DNA from: CAZKUN01 sp964555935
GTDB taxonomy: Bacteria > Armatimonadota > Zipacnadia > Zipacnadales > VGFC01
DNA: 24,091 nt
Direction of reading: 5' to 3'
Assembly (NCBI GenBank): GCA_964555935.1
Contig: CAZKUN010000140.1
Location: 1 to 24,091 of the forward strand
The notes beneath the pieces are model-generated. The model worked only from the letters and a program-made list of their open reading frames with translations, made no database searches and was not told where the DNA came from. Each line of letters begins with the position of its first letter. Within the stretch, counting starts at the first letter, position 1. Position numbers and translations under genes: made by a program. This document shows, one piece after another, positions 16,212 to 23,371 of this stretch.

Positions 16212-17306
16212 ATGCCTAAGACACGGATCGGAGTCCTCGGCGGCGGCGGAATCACGGGCGCTCACGCGCCCGGATACAGGGCTTCGAGCGAGACGGCCGA
16301 AGTCGTCGCCGTCGCCGAGCCGCGTGAGGAGAACGCGCCGCGAATCCGGGAGCTGTTCGGCGACGAGGTTACTATCTGCCTGGACTACGAGGCGTTGCTT
16401 GTGGATGCGGAGGTCGATGCCGTCGATATCTGCCTGCCCCACGATCTCCACATGCCTGCGGCCATCGCTGCCGCCGAGGCGGGTAAGCACGTGCTGGTCG
16501 AGAAGGTCATGGCCAGGAACGTGTGGGAGTGCGACCGGATGATCGAAGCGTGCGGCGCAGCGGGCGTGTCGCTCACCGTGTGTCACGACCGGCGCTATGC
16601 CCCGGAGTGGGTGGCTCTCAAGCAGGTCGTGGACTCGGGCATTCTCGGCGAGATCAACTACTGGAAGCTCGACCACAATCAGGACGTGCCCGTCGGCCGG
16701 CTGAGCTGGATCCGCGATCGAGACCGTGTCGGCGGCGGGGCGATCACGAGTTGCCTGACCCACCAGATCGACGCGCTCCGCTGGTATGGCGGCGAGGTGG
16801 ATGCGGTCACCTGCATGACGAAGATCCTGCCCGAGCGGATGGAGGGCGAGACCTTCGGCGTCATCGCGGCCCAGATGTCATCCGGCGCCCTCGCGCAACT
16901 GTCGATCAACTGGATGACGCGTTCGGGCGTCGACACGCTCACTGGCGCTCAGTCCCGCGCCCTCTGGTACGAGATGGTCCAGGTCTGCGGCACCCTCGGT
17001 GAGGCATACTACATGTCGGGTCGGGGCACGCACGTGATGAGCTATGAGGGTGCGGATCTCGGGACCATGTTCGACTGCGAGGAGCCGACACCGGACACGG
17101 GCTTCGCCAAGCTCGCGACTGAAAGCGGCTCGGGCCACGGCCGCTGCGTGGAGGAGTGGATCAAGCTGCTCCGCGATGAGCCATCCACCATATCGTCCAC
17201 AGGATCCGAAGGTCGCGCCGCGGTTGAGATCGCCGAAGCCGCTTGCGCCGCCGCCGAAGCCGGGACTCACGTTACGCTTCCCATTGAGCCGAAGCCGTGG
17301 GACTGA
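16212..17306 (+). CDS. Gfo/Idh/MocA-family oxidoreductase
   Basis: Starts are possible at TTG 16209 or ATG 16212. I prefer ATG, although GAGAGGAG (16195-16202) fits either. The 364-residue protein has the N-terminal Rossmann motif RIGVLGGGGITGAH (G10-x-G12), the VDAVDICLPHDLH strand and helix that contact NAD(P), and a GGGAITSCLTHQIDALRW helix with H184 and D187 in the usual catalytic positions. The conserved E-K-P tripeptide reads E97-K98-V99, so the proline is replaced. The C-terminal alpha/beta domain is complete. Family members oxidise or reduce sugar or inositol carbonyl groups. Together with the isomerase upstream, it likely handles a keto-sugar intermediate. It lies 5 bp after the isomerase gene, and the DUF4838 gene begins 44 bp further on. 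Confidence 0.92.
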   Translation: MPKTRIGVLGGGGITGAHAPGYRASSETAEVVAVAEPREENAPRIRELFGDEVTICLDYEALLVDAEVDAVDICLPHDLHMPAAIAAAEAGKHVLVEKVMARNVWECDRMIEACGAAGVSLTVCHDRRYAPEWVALKQVVDSGILGEINYWKLDHNQDVPVGRLSWIRDRDRVGGGAITSCLTHQIDALRWYGGEVDAVTCMTKILPERMEGETFGVIAAQMSSGALAQLSINWMTRSGVDTLTGAQSRALWYEMVQVCGTLGEAYYMSGRGTHVMSYEGADLGTMFDCEEPTPDTGFAKLATESGSGHGRCVEEWIKLLRDEPSTISSTGSEGRAAVEIAEAACAAAEAGTHVTLPIEPKPWD

Positions 17307-17350
17307 CCGCCAACGCCGGATCATCGCCTCTCAACCGGAGCGCCCGAACC

Positions 17351-19621
17351 ATGTTACGCATCCTCGCGATCGCTAGTCTGACAACTGGATTTTCATGCGC
17401 CCATGCCGATCTGACGCTGGCGACTGGTGGGCAGACAGACTACCGAATCACCATCGACCCCGACGCGACCGCGGCGGAGCAACACGCGGCGGCTGAATTG
17501 GCGAGTCTTCTGCAGCAAGTCACGGGGGCTGAGTTCCCAGTCGATACGGTCGACGCGCTGCCTGAGGGCAAGACCATCGTGGTCGGTCCCGGACCGGCAG
17601 CAGAGGCGCTGGCGCCTGATGTCGACTTCGATGCCCTGGCGCCCGACGGGACGGTGATCCGCAGCTCCGGCGAAAATCTGCTATTGGCGGGCGACCGGCC
17701 TCGCGGCACGCTGTATGCCGTCTACAGCTTCCTGGAGGACGAGGTCGGCTGTCGCTGGTGGAGTTCAACCGCGAGCGAGATTCCATCGCGACCGACGCTG
17801 ACCGTGCCCGAACTGAACCGCACCTACATCCCGCCGCTGGAGTATCGCGAGGTCTTCTGGTCGGACGCGTTCGATGGCGACTGGGCGGCGCGCAACAAGA
17901 GCAATGGCCTTCGCGCGCGGCTCGAGGAGCACCACGGCGGACAGGTGACGTATGGCGGCCCGTTCATGGTGCACACGTTCAACCAGTTCTTCCCCACCGA
18001 GCAGTATTTCGAGGAGCACCCCGAGTGGTTCAGCGAGCGCGGCGGCGAGCGCATGACCGGTCGGAACCAGCTCTGCCTGACGAACCAGGCCCTCAAAGAC
18101 GCGATGCTCGGGAAGGTCATGGCGGCCATCGAGGCCGACCCGACCGCCAGCATCGTCTCGGTCTCGCAGAACGATTGGGACGGCCACTGCCTCTGCCAGG
18201 AGTGCAAGGCCCTCGAGGATCTTGAGGAATCGCCGGCCGGCCCGCTGCTCCACTTCGTCAACTACGTCGCCGAGCGCGTGGGGGAGACTTACCCCGACGT
18301 CGCGATCGATACGCTCGCCTACCAATACACGCGCAAGCCGCCCAAGTTCGCGCGCCCGTTGCCCAACGTCATCGTCAGGCTCTGCAGCATCGAGTGCGAC
18401 TTCCTGAAGCCGCTGGCCTCTGGCGAGCGCAACGAGAGCTTCCGCGCGGACATTGAGGGCTGGTCGAAGATCTGCGACCGGCTGTACGTCTGGGATTACA
18501 CGACGAACTTCTCCCACTACATGATCCCCCACCCGAACTACTGGGTGCTGGGGCCGAACGTGCGCTTCTTCGTTGAGCATGGGGTCGCGGGGATCTTCGA
18601 GCAGGGGGCGTACCAATCGCCCGGCGGGGAGATGGCGCAGCTCAAGGCATGGGTGCTGGCGAAGGTGCTGTGGGATCCATCGCGTGACGCCGACGAGCTG
18701 GTCGACGAATTCCTGAACGGCTACTACGGCGCGGCGGCGCCCCAGATCCGCCAGCACATGGACTTGGCTTACGATGGAGCGATGGCGGCTGACCACAACC
18801 TGCGTTGCTTCAGCCCCGTGAACGCATCGTTCCTGGATCTAGACCTCCTCGCGAAGTCCGAGGAACTCTTCGACCAGGCGGAGGCGGCTGTGGCTGATGA
18901 TGCTGACGTGTTGAACCGCGTCCAGATCGCGCGGCTGGGCATTCGCTACGTGTGGGGACGCCGCTGGCGCGAACTCTCCGTCCAGGCGAGGTTTGCGGGG
19001 CAGGACTGGCCGGGGCCGGATGATATGGCCACCAACACGGACACGTTCATGGCGGTGGCTCGAAAGAACGAAATCACGAAGATCTCCGAGGGGAGCCCGA
19101 TCGAGACCTTCGAGCAACGCACCACAGGTCTCAACCGGATGCCATCCCCGGTGCCGCCGGGCTGCGAGGACTTGGCGCAGACCGATTACCTCGACCTGCA
19201 GGATGACGGCTTCCACCTGGGGCGTGATGGGCAGTGGGTGAGTCTTGTTGAGGACGCCAAGGCCTCCGACGGCGCGGCTGCCCGCATGCCCGGAAGCCAC
19301 CATGAGTGGGCGACGCAACAGTGGCTGGACCTACCGGGCGGCGGGGAGTTCGCCTGCTACGCGAGTATTCGGGTGGAGAAGAAGGCCGACACCGGTGGCG
19401 CGTTCACCTTTGGCATCTACCACATGGACCAGAAGAAGAGCCTTGCTACGGGAGGAGTCGCCTGCGAGGAGATCGAGGACGGCGAGTATCAGACTTACGA
19501 ACTTGGGACGGTGCCGCTTGACGGCGCGCTATACATCTACGTCGCGCCCACCGATAACCCCGATGGCGTCGAGGCCCTCTGGGTGGATCGATTCTGGATC
19601 GTCAGACAGACGGAGGGCTAG
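17351..19621 (+). CDS. Exported DUF4838-domain (alpha-glucuronidase-like) protein
   Basis: The ATG at 17351 begins a signal peptide (MLRILAIASLTTGFSCAHA, cleavage before DLTLATGG). The longer frame to 17297 overlaps the previous gene and loses the signal. GGAG lies ten bases upstream. The 756-residue protein opens with a domain like the N-terminal part of GH20/GH67 enzymes (AAAELASLLQQVTGAEFPV, TIVVGPGPAAEAL, LLLAGDRPRGTLYAVYSFLE). The DUF4838 barrel follows (EYREVFWSDAFDGD; HTFNQFFPTEQYFEEHPEW). Its hallmark is SQNDWDGHCLCQEC with N274, D275, C280, C282 and C285. Late barrel motifs are YVWDYTTNFSHYMIPHPN and GVAGIFEQGAYQSPGGEM. A beta-rich C-terminal domain begins near residue 590. DUF4838 proteins are related to alpha-glucuronidases, but their substrates are mostly unproven. 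Its TAG shares CTAG with the stop of the convergent PQQ-like gene. Confidence 0.87.
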   Translation: MLRILAIASLTTGFSCAHADLTLATGGQTDYRITIDPDATAAEQHAAAELASLLQQVTGAEFPVDTVDALPEGKTIVVGPGPAAEALAPDVDFDALAPDGTVIRSSGENLLLAGDRPRGTLYAVYSFLEDEVGCRWWSSTASEIPSRPTLTVPELNRTYIPPLEYREVFWSDAFDGDWAARNKSNGLRARLEEHHGGQVTYGGPFMVHTFNQFFPTEQYFEEHPEWFSERGGERMTGRNQLCLTNQALKDAMLGKVMAAIEADPTASIVSVSQNDWDGHCLCQECKALEDLEESPAGPLLHFVNYVAERVGETYPDVAIDTLAYQYTRKPPKFARPLPNVIVRLCSIECDFLKPLASGERNESFRADIEGWSKICDRLYVWDYTTNFSHYMIPHPNYWVLGPNVRFFVEHGVAGIFEQGAYQSPGGEMAQLKAWVLAKVLWDPSRDADELVDEFLNGYYGAAAPQIRQHMDLAYDGAMAADHNLRCFSPVNASFLDLDLLAKSEELFDQAEAAVADDADVLNRVQIARLGIRYVWGRRWRELSVQARFAGQDWPGPDDMATNTDTFMAVARKNEITKISEGSPIETFEQRTTGLNRMPSPVPPGCEDLAQTDYLDLQDDGFHLGRDGQWVSLVEDAKASDGAAARMPGSHHEWATQQWLDLPGGGEFACYASIRVEKKADTGGAFTFGIYHMDQKKSLATGGVACEEIEDGEYQTYELGTVPLDGALYIYVAPTDNPDGVEALWVDRFWIVRQTEG

Positions 19622-20865
19622 CCGCCCGTGACGTCGTAGCACATCAACGCGTCGCCGTGGCGGATGTATAGTCTCCCGTCGGCGATGACGGGATGGGCCC
19701 AGTGCGGGCCCTCGCCATGCGGCACCTCGAACGTGCTCACGACCTCGCAACCCTCAGGTGTCGGCCGCACGAGCCCCACCACGCCGCTCTCGGAGTAACA
19801 GTACAGCATGCCATCGGCGTAGATGACCGAGCCGCCCTTGCCGACGCACGCGTCCTCCCAGGCCAGCTTGCCCGTCGCGAGTTCGACGCACGACCAGCGA
19901 CCGCTCGCCCGCTGATGGCTGGACGCGTACACGTGTCCATCTACCAGCACCGCCTGTCCGTGAACGGGGTCTTGCTGCGGTTGCTCCCAGAGTTGCGTGA
20001 CGCTCGTGCCGTCCTCGGATAGCGCCAGACCCACCGCGCCTTTGCCGTAGCCGCTCGTGATGTAGATCATCCCGTCGTCGTAGATGGGCGTGACTGGGTG
20101 ATTCTGGCGCGCGTTTTGGTATGGATGCTGCCAAACCACCGCGCCGTCCTCGGCGGAAAACGCGACGACATGCGTCTCGGTGAGCGTGACGATGAGCCGC
20201 TGCTCCGCGCGTTCGATGAGCATCGGCGAGCAGAAGCTCGATCCCTGGCCCAACGCCGGACTGGTCCAGATCTCCTCTCCCGTCTCGCGGTTCAGCGCGA
20301 CCATCGTCGCCTTGTCGCCGCACGGAGTGGCGATCAGCTTCTCTCCGTCGATGAGCAGGCTCTCGGCGAAACCCCACATCATGATCGCCGGGGCTTCGTA
20401 CTGCGCGAAGAGCTTCAGCGACCAGGCCGGCTCACCCGTCGCTGCGTCGAGGCAGGCGAGATCCCCCAGCCCGCTCACGACATAAACGCGCCCATCATGA
20501 ACAGTGGGAATGCTCCGCGCGCCGGGGTAGGCCGCGTTCCATTCGGTGCCGTATGTCGCCCGCCACTTCGGCTCGCCTTCCAGCGTGTAGGCCTGCAGAA
20601 CGCCTTCATCGCCCGCTCCGCCCGTCACGTAGATCAGCCCGTTCGCGACCGTCACATGCGTGTAGCCGTTGCCGATTCCGGACACGTGCCAGAGAAGCTC
20701 CGGCCCATCCGCCGGCCACTCGGCGAGCAAGCCAGTCTCGGCGGATTTGCCGTCGCGAGTCAGACCGCGAAACTGCGGCCAGTCATCGGCAGTCGCGGCA
20801 TTCGCCAGCACGAGCAGGGATAGGACCACGGTCAAGGCAGAGCGGAACGTGGCAGTCATGGGCAT
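19618..20865 (-). CDS. Exported PQQ-like beta-propeller repeat protein
   Basis: Two in-frame ATGs (20865 and 20859) follow CGGAG; either could be used. Residues 1-27 are a signal peptide (ALTVVLSLLVLANAATADD). W29-P-Q-F-R-G-L-T-R-D-G is the hallmark start of PQQ-binding-like propellers in Planctomycetota and Verrucomicrobiota. The 415-residue protein then shows repeated blades of the form NGLIYVTGG, DGRVYVVSG, DGMIYITSG, DGHVYASSH, DGMLYCYSE and DGRLYIRHG with nearby LDAATGEPAW and LNRETGEEIW, giving a seven- or eight-bladed propeller. Such proteins are related to BamB and to quinoprotein dehydrogenases. No PQQ-binding disulphide motif or catalytic acid is evident, so a binding or scaffold role is as likely as catalysis. 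The gene converges on the DUF4838 gene and is divergent from the PD40 gene. Confidence 0.9.
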   Translation of the reverse strand: MPMTATFRSALTVVLSLLVLANAATADDWPQFRGLTRDGKSAETGLLAEWPADGPELLWHVSGIGNGYTHVTVANGLIYVTGGAGDEGVLQAYTLEGEPKWRATYGTEWNAAYPGARSIPTVHDGRVYVVSGLGDLACLDAATGEPAWSLKLFAQYEAPAIMMWGFAESLLIDGEKLIATPCGDKATMVALNRETGEEIWTSPALGQGSSFCSPMLIERAEQRLIVTLTETHVVAFSAEDGAVVWQHPYQNARQNHPVTPIYDDGMIYITSGYGKGAVGLALSEDGTSVTQLWEQPQQDPVHGQAVLVDGHVYASSHQRASGRWSCVELATGKLAWEDACVGKGGSVIYADGMLYCYSESGVVGLVRPTPEGCEVVSTFEVPHGEGPHWAHPVIADGRLYIRHGDALMCYDVTGG

Positions 20866-21062
20866 GGTCTCCGTAGAGTGGTTGGTACCCTACGATGGAC
20901 GCGCAAATGCGCCGACAGGTTCGCTTGGACGCAGAGATAATGCAGACGCCTCAATACCCTCCGCCGTTCCCCGCCAAGGGCAGGCCCGGGGTCCCAGCGT
21001 GGTGAAGTGTCATAACGCCGGGCGAGGCGGCCTGAGCCAGGTCAAGGGACAGAGGCGCGGCA
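20866..21062. promoter_or_regulatory. Divergent intergenic region with a possible sigma70-type promoter
   Basis: 197 bp separate the PQQ-like gene (-) from the PD40 gene (+). On the plus strand, CCGACA (20912-20917) and GATAAT (20936-20941) are 18 bases apart and would form a plausible promoter for the PD40 gene about 120 bases downstream. The match is weak at -35. Nothing convincing is seen for the minus-strand gene. Confidence 0.3.
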
Positions 21063-23042
21063 ATGAGACTGATGACGGCTGGATTCGTTCTGCTGGCGTG
21101 TGTTGGCAATGCCGGTACTGGTTTCTGCGACGACGGACCAATGGCGATTAAGCACCGAGTCGCCTTCGCGAGTGATCGCGACGGTGACTGGGAGATCTAC
21201 GTGATGGACTCCGATGGTACAGGCCAGACCCGCCTAACTAGCAATGAAGCCACGGACTACTACCCGCGTTGGTCGCCGGACGGCAAGCGCATTGCGTTCG
21301 GCAGCGACCGTGATGGCAACAACGAGATCTACGTGATGGATGCCGATGGCACGAACCAGACCCGCCTGACCTACAACGACGTCAACGACTACAGTGTGTC
21401 CTGGTCGCCAGACGGGTCGAAGATCGCCTACTCGAGCTGGCTCGACGACTACGACAACGTTCACGTGATGAACGCTGACGGTTCCGGGCACGCCCAATTG
21501 ACGACCCACACAACCCGCGACTCTGTTCCCTCGTGGTCGCCCGACGGCAGTCGAATCGCCTTCCGCAGCAATCGTGACAGCAACTGGGAAGTCTACGTCA
21601 TGAACGCCAACGGCACTGGTCAGACGCGACTCACCAACAACCTCGCGAGCGATAACCACCCGGCGTGGTCCCCAAGCGGGAACTCGATTGCTTTCACCAG
21701 TAGTCGAGACAGTAACAACGAGATCTACGTGATGGAGGCCGACGGCAGCAACCAGACTCGGTTGACCACTGACACGGCGAGCGACAATTACGCAACCTGG
21801 TCTGCCGATGGGAGCCAGATCGTCTTCCGTAGCCTCCGCGACGGGGACGAGGAGGTCTACGTGATGGATGCCGACGGGAGCGCTCAGGCGAATGTCACGC
21901 ACAACGATGATCACGACACGGTGCCGTCGTGGTACTCCTCCCGGCTTCCAGGACTACTGTGGGTGGGCACGTCGGGTTACGAGACGGATGGCTGTGACCC
22001 GGAAGAGGGCCAGTATCCGACCACGATGTTCACGTTCAGGGCCGTCTACAAGGACGCCGACAGCGATTGGCCGACCACCGCAAAGATAGAGCTCGAGCGC
22101 GACGGCGTGCCGTGGCGTTTGAAGAACCTGCACCGGGTGTCCGGCTCGCCCGGCAGCGGCGCAGTCTACTCCTACCGCCGACGATTGGCGCCAGGCCTTT
22201 GGCGATACCGTTTCGTGGCGAGCGACGGCGATGGCGCGGCCACGGGCGCGCCGACTGGGTGGGCGGATGGCCCGAGCGTCATCCCGAGGAAACGCCAGTT
22301 CGTCGATGGGTTGGTCTGGGACGGGCAGAAGTGGAAAGGCGAGAACCTCTACAACAGGACCGCCTACAAGCAGCGGGTCAACGGTTCCGCGGCGGCGGGC
22401 GGCAGTGTTGACTACGCAATGCGGGCTCAGAACGACCTCAACGCGCCCCAGAAACTCGAGGTAAGGGGTCCCGCCGCGGTGGGTGATGCCTCAATCACCT
22501 ACCTGCTCAACGGCAGCACGGACATTACCTCGCAGGTGAGTGGAGGCGGCTGGGAGACGCCGGCCAACGTCGTCGCGGGTGGGTGGGTGGATGTCGCCGC
22601 CCGCGTTACGCTGGCCGCGACCCCGGCCCAGTCTCAACACGCGCTGTACGTGCAAGTCGGGCGAGCCGCGTGGGGGCCCAGCAACTGGCTCCAGAACCAC
22701 GACGTCGTGAAGATGGTCACGAGCGTCGACGATGGAGCCTCGACAGGCACCGTGCGCGTCACCGGCCTGATGGCAGTGCCGACGAGCGCGGGCGCTCACG
22801 TCCAGTTTGCGCTGTCCTCCGCGGCGCAGGTGGAGGCCCGCGTCCTCAACATCGCCGGCCGCCCAATCAAGACGATCTGCACTGCTAGTGACTGTGAGGC
22901 CGGAGCGAACACGCTGATCTGGAACGCGATGAGTGATACCGGTCTGAGGGTGCCGAATGGCATCTACCTCGTCGAGGTCACGGCGCGGAACGAGGATGGC
23001 GGCCAGTCGAAGGCGCTGGCACAGGTGAGGATCGGCAGCTAA
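21063..23042 (+). CDS. Exported TolB/PD40-type propeller protein with a FlgD-type C-terminal Ig domain
   Basis: The ATG at 21063 starts a short signal (MRLMTAGFVLLACVGNAG). An LLAC sequence could be a lipobox, but the cysteine at 13 is early. Six PD40/TolB-like repeats of 44 residues follow (IAFGSDRDGNNEIYVMDADG, QTRLT, WSPDG pattern), giving one closed six-bladed propeller. Then comes a domain from L299 (LWVGTSGYETDG to GWADGPSVI) that matches the C-terminal domain of the LamG protein at 7336-8442. A region of unknown fold follows, with WDGQKWKGENLYNRTAYKQ. The last 70 residues (LNIAGRPIKTI, NTLIWNAMSDTG, VPNGIYLVEV) are a FlgD-like Ig domain of the type found at the C-terminus of many secreted proteins. 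Total is 659 residues. No enzyme activity is indicated; I infer a surface or extracellular binding role. Confidence 0.88.
   Translation: MRLMTAGFVLLACVGNAGTGFCDDGPMAIKHRVAFASDRDGDWEIYVMDSDGTGQTRLTSNEATDYYPRWSPDGKRIAFGSDRDGNNEIYVMDADGTNQTRLTYNDVNDYSVSWSPDGSKIAYSSWLDDYDNVHVMNADGSGHAQLTTHTTRDSVPSWSPDGSRIAFRSNRDSNWEVYVMNANGTGQTRLTNNLASDNHPAWSPSGNSIAFTSSRDSNNEIYVMEADGSNQTRLTTDTASDNYATWSADGSQIVFRSLRDGDEEVYVMDADGSAQANVTHNDDHDTVPSWYSSRLPGLLWVGTSGYETDGCDPEEGQYPTTMFTFRAVYKDADSDWPTTAKIELERDGVPWRLKNLHRVSGSPGSGAVYSYRRRLAPGLWRYRFVASDGDGAATGAPTGWADGPSVIPRKRQFVDGLVWDGQKWKGENLYNRTAYKQRVNGSAAAGGSVDYAMRAQNDLNAPQKLEVRGPAAVGDASITYLLNGSTDITSQVSGGGWETPANVVAGGWVDVAARVTLAATPAQSQHALYVQVGRAAWGPSNWLQNHDVVKMVTSVDDGASTGTVRVTGLMAVPTSAGAHVQFALSSAAQVEARVLNIAGRPIKTICTASDCEAGANTLIWNAMSDTGLRVPNGIYLVEVTARNEDGGQSKALAQVRIGS
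21156..21947 (+). repeat. Six in-frame 132-bp tandem repeats
   Basis: Equivalent codons recur at 21156, 21288, 21420, 21552, 21684 and 21816, an exact period of 132 bp (44 codons) with no indel across six units. The conserved segments encode EIYVMDADG, GQTRLT and WSPDG. Unit 3 is the most divergent (SSWLDDYDNVHVMN) and unit 6 loses the WSPDG ending. They encode the six propeller blades. Confidence 0.92.
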
Positions 23043-23097
23043 GTCCACGTGCCTCGCGCGATCGAGTCCGTTTCGCCCTGCCTCGTCTACTGCGAGC

Positions 23098-23110
23098 AGG
23101 CCTTCGGCCT
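23098..23110 (+). terminator. Weak hairpin downstream of the PD40 gene
   Basis: AGGCC TTC GGCCT forms a five-base-pair stem with a three-base loop, flanked by GTCTA and TAGAC, 56 bp after the TAA at 23042. It has no T-tract. It could help terminate transcription of the PD40 gene, but the support is thin. Confidence 0.2.
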
Positions 23111-23112
23111 AG

Positions 23113-23340
23113 ACACGCCTCGATTCCGAGATCGACGTGCCCCCGGAGGGCCAGCACATCGCGTGGCTGCAACTGTGTCGGGCCAGCGATCGAGGGTACG
23201 CGTATCTGTCGGCGCGGGTCGGTGATGGGCCCGGCAACACGCTGCCATGTTACTTCCCCGAGAATAACCCGGCCCTCTCGTATCAGGACAGTTACCGGTG
23301 GCGGCACGTCTGCAACATCAGGCTGGGGATCGGGCAGTGA
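23113..23340 (+). pseudogene. Possible gene remnant in the 23043-23371 spacer
   Basis: After an in-frame TAG at 23110-23112 the frame is open for 75 codons to a TGA at 23338-23340. It includes LDSEIDVPPEGQHIAWLQL and ends SYRWRHVCNIRLGIGQ, which looks like strands of a beta-sandwich from a larger exported protein. A GTG at 23137 could start a 67-residue peptide, but there is no good ribosome binding site and the visible start is mid-domain. I favour a decayed C-terminal fragment over a working small gene. The rest of the 329-bp spacer holds only the weak hairpin at 23098. Confidence 0.3.
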
Positions 23341-23371
23341 AGCCCTACCACTGCGGTATTGAAACCACTTT

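Noticed and set aside
17765..18796. A 343-codon minus-strand frame antisense to the DUF4838 gene.
   Set aside because: Shadow frame with Val/Arg/Asp bias and no recognisable domain; the plus strand carries DUF4838 hallmarks.
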